From contig QOZR01000004.1 in assembly GCA_003576685.1 (NCBI GenBank), positions 62,001-126,000 on the forward strand: DNA of 64,000 nucleotides, in the 5' to 3' direction. This DNA is from Virgifigura deserti (GTDB taxonomy: Bacteria > Pseudomonadota > Alphaproteobacteria > Dongiales > Dongiaceae). The position numbers and the translations under genes are program-made. The notes under the pieces are model-generated. The model saw nothing but the letters and a program-made list of their open reading frames with translations. It made no database searches and was not told the origin of the DNA. Shown one piece after another: positions 53,618-62,102 of this stretch (positions are counted from its first letter, which is position 1; every line of letters starts with the position of its first letter).

Positions 53618-55055
53618 ATCCCTTCTTCTTGGATCGGCTCCCAGGCCTCACAAGCGGCTGTGGTTCCGGCTCTCTACACGGCACCACTTGCCTGTCGACA
53701 TGTGAAGGAAGGCGGACTGTGAAACTGGTTCCGCCTCCAACCGTGCTGTCCACAGTCAGTGTGCCCCCAAGTAACCCGCACAGGCGGTAGCACAGGGGCA
53801 ACCCGAGGCTCGGCTCACGGTATCCGCTCGTCGTTTCATCCTTGCGTATACTGAAGCTTTCGAAAAGGCCTTCCAATTCGTCGGAATGTATTCCCACGCC
53901 CGTGTCACGCACGGCAATGGTGACATCATCCGCCTGCCTTGCCGCAAAAACCGTTATAGTTCCGTTCTCGGTGAATTTTGTGGCGTTCTCCAGAAGGCGC
54001 CATAAAATTTGCCGCAGCTTGGCGCGATCGCTGACAAAGACACCAAATGCGTCTGGTCGTGTGACCTGGAGCAGAACGCCTTTTTCGCTAATCGGGCCAT
54101 GCCATTGATCGACCACCTCGTCAATCAGAGCGTCCAGTTCGAATTGCTCCGCGGACAATTCCATTCTACCGGCCTCCAGCTTTGCGAGGTCCAGAAGATC
54201 GTTGATACCACGAAGAAGACTCTTTCCGGCGTCTCTTATCGCCAGCAGGTCCTGCGCCTGCTGGCCTCCTGGCGCCGTTTCCTCGATCAGAATCTCGCTA
54301 TATCCGATGATAACGTTCAGCGGCGCTCTGAGTTCGTGACTCATGTTCGCGAGAAACTCCGTCTTTGCCAAGACCGCACGGTTCGCCTGCTCCGTCGCCT
54401 GTCGGAGCTGGCGTGCCGTGTCGCGATGGAGCCGCACCTCCTGTTCCAATTCACCCTGCGATGAAACGATGTTGCGATAGTAGAGCGCCATCATCGAAAC
54501 ATATATTCCAGCGCAAAACGTCGAAACGAAACCCATGCTGGCCAAGTCTCTGACGGACACCTCGGCCCGAAAGCCGTACCAACTGTAAATGGCGTCGAAG
54601 GCGACCAAATTCGCAACAATGATGAGCAAGACGATTATTCTCAGCCGGGGTTGCGGAAGATAGAAAAATGCCAGCAACGGCACGGTGACCATCCACGGCA
54701 AGATTGGCGAGCTTATGCCACCGTAATGATAGCACCCCCATAGAATGACGAAGATCAGGTTCTGAATGGAAACAAGGGCGAGCGGGACGTAGTGGCGGGT
54801 TACCTTGAGCAAGGCACCAAGGGGCCAGAACGCCGTGATCGAGAGAAAAAGCACCCACCATGCACCATCCGCGGTGCCCATCTCGAACACGATGTAAAAG
54901 GAAATCGTATGCCCGAGAAATGGGCCGAAGAGGTGGCTGAACACGAACATCCGAACGGCCTGCACGATGTCCAGGTCGCGCCTGAGTCTGTCCGGAATGA
55001 ACGAATCCACGGCCACACTTATGCGGCCGAGAGTTTTGTTTATATGCTGCGGCAT
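53577..55055 (-). CDS. Membrane sensor histidine kinase (second of pair)
   Basis: 492 residues. About six membrane helices in residues 33-195 (FSHLFGPFLGHTISFYIVF, ISSPILPWMVTVPLLAFFYL), a short coiled coil, then a kinase core with the phospho-acceptor His240 in MSHELRAPLN (usually RTP), N-box Asn357 (LLENATK) and G1 DTGVGI at 384-389. The G2 box reads EPSLGLP, where most kinases have GTGLGL, so ATP-lid function may be weak. There is no attached receiver. The last 14 codons lie over an IS5 fragment, so the C-terminus may have been altered. Starts 2 nt after the paired kinase gene ends. Confidence 0.9.
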   Translation of the reverse strand: MPQHINKTLGRISVAVDSFIPDRLRRDLDIVQAVRMFVFSHLFGPFLGHTISFYIVFEMGTADGAWWVLFLSITAFWPLGALLKVTRHYVPLALVSIQNLIFVILWGCYHYGGISSPILPWMVTVPLLAFFYLPQPRLRIIVLLIIVANLVAFDAIYSWYGFRAEVSVRDLASMGFVSTFCAGIYVSMMALYYRNIVSSQGELEQEVRLHRDTARQLRQATEQANRAVLAKTEFLANMSHELRAPLNVIIGYSEILIEETAPGGQQAQDLLAIRDAGKSLLRGINDLLDLAKLEAGRMELSAEQFELDALIDEVVDQWHGPISEKGVLLQVTRPDAFGVFVSDRAKLRQILWRLLENATKFTENGTITVFAARQADDVTIAVRDTGVGIHSDELEGLFESFSIRKDETTSGYREPSLGLPLCYRLCGLLGGTLTVDSTVGGGTSFTVRLPSHVDRQVVPCREPEPQPLVRPGSRSKKKGFRPNDLVGSNVGA

Positions 55056-55057
55056 TG

Positions 55058-56515
55058 CTATGCTGGCTGCACACGCCCAGGCATCGCGTCGTCCTGCTCG
55101 ACGCTCAGTCCTGTTTCTGAATGGCGCCAGATCGGAATCTGAACCGTAAAGGTCGACCCTCGACCGATCTCGCTTTCCATGGTGATTTGGCCCTGCATCA
55201 GCAAGCAGAGTCTCCTGCTGAGAGCGAGCCCCAATCCGGTTCCGCCATATTTGGAAGCGGTGGCCGGCTCAGCCTGATTGTAGGAGGCGAATACTTTTTC
55301 GATGTTCTCCGGCGCAATCCCGATCCCCGTGTCCCGCACCGAAATTTTAATCACATCCGACAACGGGCCAGGATGCCTCGCCACTTCAAAAAATACACTC
55401 CCATTGCTCGTGAATTTCCCTGCGTTGCTCAGTAGATTTATAATGACCTGCCGCAGGCGCGTCTGATCGCACATTGCCTGGCCGAGAGCGTTCTTCTTTT
55501 CTACTATGAATCTGTTTCCGTTTGCCTCCACCAGTCCGGAACAGGTTGAGGCGATATCATCGATGAAGGCATCCATACTGAATTCTTGATCCAGAATCTC
55601 CACTTCATCCGAAGAGACTTTCGCGAAATCCAGAACGTCGGCCACCAGAGATAGCAGGTGTCGGCCGGAAATTTTTATCTTGTTCAGTACTTCGACCTTC
55701 TCTTGCTCGTCATCTGCGTCCGCCTCCTCAAGAAGGAGTTCGCTGTATCCGATCACGGCATTGAGCGGCGTTCGAAAATGGTGGTTCATTTTGGCAAGAA
55801 AAATAGACCGGTTTTCACTGGCTCGTTCCGCCTCCTCCTTTGCCTGACGCATCCGGGCGGACGTGACGAGGTGCCGGGCTATCTCCTTGCGAAGTTCCGA
55901 TTGCGCGGAAATGACGTAGGCATATGAAACCGCCATCATCGACATGTAGGCCGTTGCCGCGCAAACGGACACCACCCCGACGCCTGCAAGCATTTCAACC
56001 GGAACGATTTCAGGAAAGGAACCTCTGAACAGGTAGGCGAGGGCGAGCCCCAGCAGATTGACGATAAAGATCCCCAGGACAAGAAACGCTCGATCTCCCA
56101 AGTAGAAGAAACCGATAAGCAGCGCCGTTAGAAACCACGGCAGGAACGGGGAGCTCAGGCCGCCATAGAAGAAGGAGCCGAACACGCACAGGAACGTGAG
56201 ATTGCAAAGAGAAAAGAGCGCGACCGGTGTCAATCTGCCAAAGGCCTTGATGACCACCGGCAGAGGCAGGAAAAGCGATGCCAGAAGGAACAGGCCCCAA
56301 AAGGGAAGATGAGGATCGGGGTCTGCAATATAAAGATAGTAGATAATTCCGGCCGCGAAGAACGGGCTGAGCAGATGGCTGATGACAAAGATCCGCGTCT
56401 GCCAGAATAAGCCGGTGTCGACGCGCAACTCGCCGGGAATGAACCAGTCAGCGAAACGCAGAAGCCAACTGCGCGCCGTGGCCGCCGCCGAGGGTTGCGC
56501 GTCGCCCGAGATCAT
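55058..56515 (-). CDS. Membrane sensor histidine kinase (first of pair)
   Basis: 485 residues, with the same plan as the next gene: about six helices in residues 40-205 (RIFVISHLLSPFFAAGIIYYLY, SSPFLPWFLTALLIGFFYL), linker coil, His245 in MNHHFRTPLNAVIGYSE, N-box LLSNAGKFT, DTGIGI and an intact GGTGLGLALSRRLC. The two membrane domains are clearly related. No periplasmic sensor domain is visible, so the ligand is likely sensed within the membrane, as proposed for CqsS. The start overlaps the synthase stop by 4 nt. Confidence 0.92.
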   Translation of the reverse strand: MISGDAQPSAAATARSWLLRFADWFIPGELRVDTGLFWQTRIFVISHLLSPFFAAGIIYYLYIADPDPHLPFWGLFLLASLFLPLPVVIKAFGRLTPVALFSLCNLTFLCVFGSFFYGGLSSPFLPWFLTALLIGFFYLGDRAFLVLGIFIVNLLGLALAYLFRGSFPEIVPVEMLAGVGVVSVCAATAYMSMMAVSYAYVISAQSELRKEIARHLVTSARMRQAKEEAERASENRSIFLAKMNHHFRTPLNAVIGYSELLLEEADADDEQEKVEVLNKIKISGRHLLSLVADVLDFAKVSSDEVEILDQEFSMDAFIDDIASTCSGLVEANGNRFIVEKKNALGQAMCDQTRLRQVIINLLSNAGKFTSNGSVFFEVARHPGPLSDVIKISVRDTGIGIAPENIEKVFASYNQAEPATASKYGGTGLGLALSRRLCLLMQGQITMESEIGRGSTFTVQIPIWRHSETGLSVEQDDAMPGRVQPA

Positions 56516-57867
56516 GCGGTGCGGACCATCACTTGCGGATCATTGGCCGCCATGCGAAACCGATAGCGATCGTACTCCGGCCTGGCATCCCTTACCGCAC
56601 GTGCAAAGCGCTCGACCGCCAGCTGAATGTGCTGGTCCGTATGGGTCGGCATCACTTGGAAGCGAAACCGTGCGTTGCCCTTCGCGACCGCCGGGAACTC
56701 CACCAGGTTGGCCACGACACCGAGACCCGGCAGGCGCCGACTGACCAAGCGTGCAAGAGCCTCGTCGCCCACGACGACCGGTACGATGGCCGAGGGGTCG
56801 CCGAGCACCTCGAGGCCGGCGTTGTCGAACGCGGCACGCAGCCGGCAGATGCGATCCATCAATTGGCGGCGGAGCGCCCCGCCGCGATCCGACCGGACAA
56901 TCTCGAAGGCCTTGGTTACGGTGGCAGCCTGCACCGGAGACAACGCGTTGGAGAACGTCGCTGTAGAGCCGTAATACTTGAGATACTGCCTAACGGCCGG
57001 GGAGTTGCACGCCACGAACCCACCGTTCGAAGCGAATGTCTTCGAAAAGCTCCCCATGACGATGTCAACCTTCCCGAGCATGTTCTGCAGACCGATGAAG
57101 CCTCGACCATCCTCGCCGATGCACCCGAGGTCGTGGGCTACGTCAACCAGCAGCGTCGCTCCGAACTCGTCACACAGGTCCTGCAGCGCAGCGATGTCCG
57201 GTGTGTCGGAATCCATGGAGAACAGGCTCTCGGTGATAACGAGAATCCCGTTGTTCCTATCCCGATCCCGAATTCGTTTCAGGCGACGACGGACGGACGC
57301 GGTATTCAGATGTCCGTGAAGGTGCACGTTCGACGTGGCCGAGCCGGCGCCTTCCTGCAGGCATGCATGGGCAAGGCCATCCATGATAATGTGGTCGTCT
57401 GGCCCAACGAGAGCCTTGATCACCCCGTAGCCGGCTGCCCAGCCGGTGGGATACAGGACGGTATGGTCAAGTTGGAGGAACTCCGAAATCGTCCTCTCCA
57501 ACTTCAATGAGTATTTGGTGTTTCCCGCGAGCGCCGATGAACCGGCACTGTGGACTCCGTATTCCTCGATGACCGCCTTTGCGGTTTCCTTCATCTCCGG
57601 ATCGGAGGAAAGGCCGAGATAATCTTGCGACGCAAAGTTGACGCCCTGGAAGCTTACGCCAGAGTCGTCCTTTGCCACGCAAACCGCGCGAGGTGCCTCT
57701 TCGGTCGATTTCGAATAGGGCCACAGCCCGTGGCGCCGACGCACATCCTGCCATCGGTAGAATTCGTCGACACGCCCTAGAAGATCCACCCCTTTCAATT
57801 CGCGGTAATCACGCACGCTTCCAGTAAACGCTTCAAGCGGATCCATATTTTGGTTCGAAATTGCCAT
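56512..57867 (-). CDS. PLP-dependent alpha-oxoamine synthase-family enzyme, candidate signal synthase
   Basis: 451 residues, ATG at 57867 with AAGGAGG upstream. Fold type I alpha-oxoamine synthase: NFASQDYLGL at about 77-86, substrate/PLP His167 in MDGLAHAC, the Asp242-x-x-His245 pair in VDVAHDLG (usually D-E-x-H-S-x-G), and Schiff-base Lys276 in GSFSKTFASNGGFVA. The family joins an amino acid to an acyl-CoA and includes KBL, BioF, ALAS, serine palmitoyltransferase and the signal synthases CqsA/LqsA. Being followed immediately by two membrane histidine kinases suggests signal production. Motif details look as close to serine palmitoyltransferase as to CqsA, so lipid synthesis remains possible. 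The 264-bp gap upstream carries no gene that I can support. Confidence 0.8.
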   Translation of the reverse strand: MAISNQNMDPLEAFTGSVRDYRELKGVDLLGRVDEFYRWQDVRRRHGLWPYSKSTEEAPRAVCVAKDDSGVSFQGVNFASQDYLGLSSDPEMKETAKAVIEEYGVHSAGSSALAGNTKYSLKLERTISEFLQLDHTVLYPTGWAAGYGVIKALVGPDDHIIMDGLAHACLQEGAGSATSNVHLHGHLNTASVRRRLKRIRDRDRNNGILVITESLFSMDSDTPDIAALQDLCDEFGATLLVDVAHDLGCIGEDGRGFIGLQNMLGKVDIVMGSFSKTFASNGGFVACNSPAVRQYLKYYGSTATFSNALSPVQAATVTKAFEIVRSDRGGALRRQLMDRICRLRAAFDNAGLEVLGDPSAIVPVVVGDEALARLVSRRLPGLGVVANLVEFPAVAKGNARFRFQVMPTHTDQHIQLAVERFARAVRDARPEYDRYRFRMAANDPQVMVRTA

Positions 57868-58131
57868 CCTGGCCTCCTTGTCGTTTGCTTAATACTTGTA
57901 GGCTAAACCCTATCTACGCGCGGAACTGCAAATCCGTGGAAAGGCTCGACGGCGCTCAAGCCTTCCTGGCACCGCAGCCGCCCAGTCATTCCCAAAGCTC
58001 ACTGGGTTGCCCCAACCGATGCCGTGCGGCACACCGGGCTCCCCAGCTGAAACCCGCGCTTCCGTGCTCTGCAGGTCCCGACAGCGCCACGGAACAAAAC
58101 CAACATCCCGAAATGCTGCCCCCTGCACATC

Positions 58132-59661
58132 TTAGGAAACCAAACTTCGATCTGCGTGGATGGCCCGCTCAGCGGGAAGCGTAACCGTTATGCAGGTGCC
58201 GCCGCCGGGCACACTCTCTATAGCGAAACGACCCCCATGCAGCTCGGTCAGCTTTTTGCTGATTGGCAATCCCAGGCCGGTTCCCTGATACTTGCGGCTC
58301 AACCTGCTGTCGATCTGACGAAACGGCTCAAGCGCGACGGAAACCTCCGCATTCGTCATTCCAATACCGGTGTCCCGAACCTCGAGGACGGCACAGCCGT
58401 CGACATTCCGTGCCGTGAGATCGACTTGGCCGCCCGGGTTCGTGAACTTTATGGCGTTCGACAGCAGGTTCAGGAGAACCTGCGTTATCCGGCGCTGATC
58501 TCCCATGACCAGCGGCATCGCACTGTCAACCGCCACCGACAATTGGACACCAGCATCCTGCGCCGCCCGGGATACCGTCTGCCGACAGTATTCAATCATG
58601 CTGGCAATATCGATCGTGTCTTCTATCAGTTCGAGGCGTCCCGCATCCTGCTTGGCAAGATCGAGGACATCATTGATGACCGCCAAGAGATGCCGTCCGC
58701 TATCCCCGATATCCTTCGCGTATATTTTGTAGTTCGTATAGCCGTCCCGCCCCAAGGTATCGGCCGCCATAATGTCCGCGAACCCGATGATGGCGTTCAG
58801 CGGGGTTCGCAGCTCATGGCTCATCGCAGCGAGAAACTCGCTCTTCGCCCGGTTCCCAGCCTCGGCAGCGTCCCGTGCGGCGACCAACTCACGCTCCGCG
58901 CGCCACCGCTCCGTCACGTCGAACAACGAGGTACCAATGCCGACAGAGGAGCCCGAACCGCGTATTGGAAAGCTTGTCGCGAGGAACACGCGGCGATCTT
59001 CGCCCTCCCCCACCATGATTTGGGCGTGGGTCGGCGCCTCGGCAGCGAGCGCGGCTTCGTCCAGGCGAACGACCTCTGCTGACGCGGCATCCTGAAAGAA
59101 GTCCTGAGTCCGCCCGACCGCGTCTTCCGAATCGAATCCCAAGAATGCACCGTACTGGGTGTTTACGGTCAGGAACTCACCATTCCGATTCTTCAGCGCC
59201 AAGCCGGCAGGCAATTGATCGACAAGCGATCGCAGACGCTGATCCGCCATGTCGAGTTCGCCCTCGAGCCGTGATTGATCCTGCTTGTGCGCGAGCTGGC
59301 TTTCGATCCGTGCCAATGCCACCTGAAAATCGACCGGCTTCGTCACATAGTCATTGGCACCGAGCCTGAGCGCGGCCGCCGTTTGGCTGCTCTCGCCGTG
59401 CGCCGTGACCATGATTACCGGCAGATTCAACGGTGAGTGCTTCTGACGAACTCTCTTCAGAACCTCGATCCCGTCCAAATCGGGCATCGCAATATCGAGC
59501 AGCACCAGATCGAAGTGTTCACGCCCGATCAAACTCAGAGCCGAGCGTCCACCATCCGCCTCTGCAACGTCGAAGTCAGAGCGCGCCAAGCGACGCAGGA
59601 GGATTGCTCTGTTGTCCTTGATGTCGTCAACGACAAGTATACGTGGCTTACTTGCTTGCAT
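58132..59661 (-). CDS. Hybrid REC-PAS-histidine kinase
   Basis: 509 residues. N-terminal receiver with Asp56 (VLLDIAMP) and Lys109 (YVTKPVDF); a PAS domain at about 145-255 (RSLVDQLPAGLALKNRNGEFLTVN); HisKA with His282 in MSHELRTPLNAIIGFADIM; and a complete HATPase domain (LLSNAIKFT, DTGIGM, GTGLGLPISKKL). No membrane segment, so cytoplasmic. A receiver followed by a kinase fits a relay between the membrane kinases and an output. It starts 4 nt after the CheY-like gene. Confidence 0.94.
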   Translation of the reverse strand: MQASKPRILVVDDIKDNRAILLRRLARSDFDVAEADGGRSALSLIGREHFDLVLLDIAMPDLDGIEVLKRVRQKHSPLNLPVIMVTAHGESSQTAAALRLGANDYVTKPVDFQVALARIESQLAHKQDQSRLEGELDMADQRLRSLVDQLPAGLALKNRNGEFLTVNTQYGAFLGFDSEDAVGRTQDFFQDAASAEVVRLDEAALAAEAPTHAQIMVGEGEDRRVFLATSFPIRGSGSSVGIGTSLFDVTERWRAERELVAARDAAEAGNRAKSEFLAAMSHELRTPLNAIIGFADIMAADTLGRDGYTNYKIYAKDIGDSGRHLLAVINDVLDLAKQDAGRLELIEDTIDIASMIEYCRQTVSRAAQDAGVQLSVAVDSAMPLVMGDQRRITQVLLNLLSNAIKFTNPGGQVDLTARNVDGCAVLEVRDTGIGMTNAEVSVALEPFRQIDSRLSRKYQGTGLGLPISKKLTELHGGRFAIESVPGGGTCITVTLPAERAIHADRSLVS

Positions 59662-59665
59662 GGCG

Positions 59666-60040
59666 CTATGCTTTCACAAGAACATCGCTGATCTTCGAAA
59701 GAAGGCGGTCAAAATCCACTGGCTTCGTATCGAACGCCTCGCAACCCGCCTCGAAGCTCCTCGCGCGGTCCTCTGTCGTGGCATGGGCCGTCAGCGCGAT
59801 GATGGGAATCGCCGCGGTCGCCACATCAGCCTTGATCTGCCGGGCCGCTTCCCAGCCATCCATCTCGCCCAGCCCCAGGCCTATATCCATCAGGATGACG
59901 TTTGGATGCTCTCGTTTGGCCGCTGTGATACCGGAAAGGCCGTCCGCGGCCGTACACACCTCGAAGCCGCTCCGAACCAACCGACGCCCAAGCATATCTC
60001 GGTTCATTTCGTTGTCCTCGATCAACAGCACTTTGGTCAT
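59666..60040 (-). CDS. CheY/DivK-type single-domain response regulator
   Basis: 124 residues from the ATG at 60040, chosen because GGAAGG lies 4 nt upstream and because this start gives MTKVLLIEDNEMNRDML. Acceptor Asp52 in ILMDIGLGL, Thr/Ser switch and KPVDF lysine are present. A two-residue insertion (GLGLGEMDG) follows the acceptor site. No output domain, so it would work by protein contact. Operon with the hybrid kinase. Confidence 0.93.
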   Translation of the reverse strand: MTKVLLIEDNEMNRDMLGRRLVRSGFEVCTAADGLSGITAAKREHPNVILMDIGLGLGEMDGWEAARQIKADVATAAIPIIALTAHATTEDRARSFEAGCEAFDTKPVDFDRLLSKISDVLVKA

Positions 60041-60189
60041 TTTCCTTCCCCAAGTACCGTTCTTCGCGACCCCTACCCGCTGACGCAAACGAAGGCGCCG
60101 CCAAATTCGATTCGCTCGACTGACACCGTCGCCCCAACTGGCCGGCTTACCCGCATGGCGCCGGTTCCAACGAATGACCTGCCCCTCAT

Positions 60190-61578
60190 CTAGAAGCTCC
60201 ACACTCCCTTGACCGCAACGACGTCGAAACCGCCCTCGTAGGTGGCGCTGGTCGTGACCGATGTATCGAGCCCAGTGCCATCGAAGTAGGTATCGGTACG
60301 GTCGATCCTACCGTCCTTCACGAACACGTGGGCGTAGGCGAAATCGACCGAAAAGTTATCGGAAAACGCGTAGCTCGCACCGGCCGTGACGTAGTAGCGG
60401 TCCCCATCGGGTACGCGGGTGCTGCGAAACGACGGATCGGTAGTCGGCGTCTCTTCGTATTGAAAGCCGCCGCGGAGGGTCCAGCGCTGATCCAGGTCGA
60501 ATTCGGCGCCCACAGCGACCGAAATGCTGTCGTCGTAATTCTGCTCACGGACCACGTCGGGCGAACCGTCATCGTAGCGGATTCGCACCTCCTCATATTC
60601 ACTCCAAGTGAAATAATTGAACTGACCGAGCAGCGTCAGTCGGGACGTGAGTTCGTGGGCAACGCCGACGCCGATCACGGCAGGCAGGTCGAGATCCGCC
60701 TTCATGTCCGACCGGCCGTTTGCGCCCGCAAGGGGCCCGGTCAAGCCGGATGTCGTTGTATCGCCCTCGAGCTCGTGGCTGGTGCCGTGGCGGTAATGCA
60801 CGCCGAAACGCGTGCTCGGCACCGGCGTGAAGGTGAGGCCGACATTGAATCCAAGCGCAAAGGAATCACCCTTGGCGCGGAAGTTCCCGTCTGTCGCCGC
60901 TGTCGGCCCGCCCGGATTCATCGGGTCCGGGATTCGATTCTCCAATGTCGCGTTGGCGTACTGAATATCGAGGCCGCCGCCGATAGACAGACTATCGCTT
61001 ACCCGATAGGCGACCGATGGCCCGAAGTCGATGACTTGCAGGTCGGTGTACGTCGATTCGTACCGGCCGAACCAGTCATCGTCATACTCCAGCTTCATAC
61101 CGAAAGGGGCCGTTACACTGAAGCCGAGCCAAAGGTCACGACCGGCAACCGGAGATACGACGTACAAATTCGGGATCGTCGTCACGCCGAACGGATTGCC
61201 ACCGTCGCCTCCCGAGATGGGAGCAGGAGCACCGCTGTTGCCTGGCGTCGTCGCGGTCGAACCCTCGTTCGAGAAGTCCGCCCTCGGCATCAAAAAGGTT
61301 GTGCTTAACGCTAGCGAAGCGCCATCGAGATTGGTCATGCCGGCGGGATTGAAGAAAATAGTGCTTTCATCATCAGCCGCCGCAGCGGACCCGGCGTTCG
61401 CGCGCCCGATCCCAACTGCACCCTGCTCTTGAAAGTAAAGACCCGCCGCCTGTGCGTTGACGGTGAAAAATGTCGTCGTCGCCCAAACCACGCCGCCGAC
61501 GCCAACCATTCCGCAACGCCGAAGAAACTGCAGGCGTGAACCGACGGGATTCCGAAGGATGATGTCCAGACTATGCAT
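60190..61578 (-). CDS. OmpP1/FadL-type outer-membrane transporter
   Basis: 462 residues. N-terminal signal peptide of about 44 residues ending VNAQA; mature start AGLYFQEQGAVGIGRANAG and STIFFNPAGMTNLDGA are FadL signatures (the NPAGM plug motif). The rest alternates in beta-strand fashion and ends in Phe, as an outer-membrane barrel should. FadL proteins let hydrophobic compounds such as fatty acids or aromatic compounds cross the outer membrane; in Sinorhizobium a FadL admits long-chain signal molecules. It lies 149 bp upstream of the CheY-like gene. An Asp/Gly-rich loop region is present near residues 100-125. Confidence 0.93.
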   Translation of the reverse strand: MHSLDIILRNPVGSRLQFLRRCGMVGVGGVVWATTTFFTVNAQAAGLYFQEQGAVGIGRANAGSAAAADDESTIFFNPAGMTNLDGASLALSTTFLMPRADFSNEGSTATTPGNSGAPAPISGGDGGNPFGVTTIPNLYVVSPVAGRDLWLGFSVTAPFGMKLEYDDDWFGRYESTYTDLQVIDFGPSVAYRVSDSLSIGGGLDIQYANATLENRIPDPMNPGGPTAATDGNFRAKGDSFALGFNVGLTFTPVPSTRFGVHYRHGTSHELEGDTTTSGLTGPLAGANGRSDMKADLDLPAVIGVGVAHELTSRLTLLGQFNYFTWSEYEEVRIRYDDGSPDVVREQNYDDSISVAVGAEFDLDQRWTLRGGFQYEETPTTDPSFRSTRVPDGDRYYVTAGASYAFSDNFSVDFAYAHVFVKDGRIDRTDTYFDGTGLDTSVTTSATYEGGFDVVAVKGVWSF

Positions 61579-61870
61579 TGCGATCTGCCTTACACGAGAA
61601 CAGGGAGCTTACGACGAACGCCAACCAAAACTTTTGCCAATTGGTCAAATGGTATTCGACTTACGCCGAAAATTGTATAACAGCTCAAATGCTATGCCAA
61701 GTATTTTTAAGACGTATGCTTCATATTTATTTAGCTATTATTCTATCTTTATTTTGTACCTTTAATGATTACATAATATTATGAACTTTCTATTAACTCT
61801 CCTGCAGAAACCATGTTCGCGCTAGGTTCGCGAGGTTCTGAACGCCATTTGCTCGGTGCTTTCGTCGGGT
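61579..61870. other. AT-rich intergenic region
   Basis: No gene recognised. The stretch 61640-61800 is the most AT-rich in the window, with runs of A and T such as ATATTTATTTAGC, in strong contrast to the GC-rich surroundings. It contains an inverted repeat of the form TTGCCAATTGGTCAA near 61632. It probably carries the promoter of the FadL-type gene, or is the degraded end of an insertion element. Confidence 0.6.
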
Positions 61871-61879
61871 TGCCAATGA

Positions 61880-62056
61880 GAGGCGCTGCCGAAGGACCTG
61901 CCGCCGAAGAGCACGGCGCATCATCAGTTCATGCTGTGGGATTGGGACGGCAGGTTGGAGCGTATCCGCCACGCGCCCCATGTCGCGGTGCGCGAGCACG
62001 AGGGACACGTGGCAAGCCCAACGGCCGCAATCATCGGCAGCCAGAGCGCCAAGGCG
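61880..62056 (+). pseudogene. IS5-family transposase remnant (N-terminal half)
   Basis: One open frame reads ALPKDLPPKSTAHHQFMLWD and then GRLERIRHAPHVAVREHEGH to SPTAAIIGSQSAKA, a close match to the N-terminal half of IS5-type transposases (DLPPKSTVH, REASPTAAIIDSQSVK). It has no start and then runs into unrelated sequence at about 62057. Same orientation as the C-terminal remnant at 53.4 kb. Confidence 0.8.
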
Positions 62057-62102
62057 TTCCTCTATGCCGCCTCCGTTATTCTCCTCGCACACTGGCTCCG
62101 AG

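Noticed and set aside
56512..57867. Naming the synthase cqsA
   Set aside because: Key motifs (VDVAHDLG, GSFSKTFAS) do not match CqsA specifically, so only the family and context are claimed.
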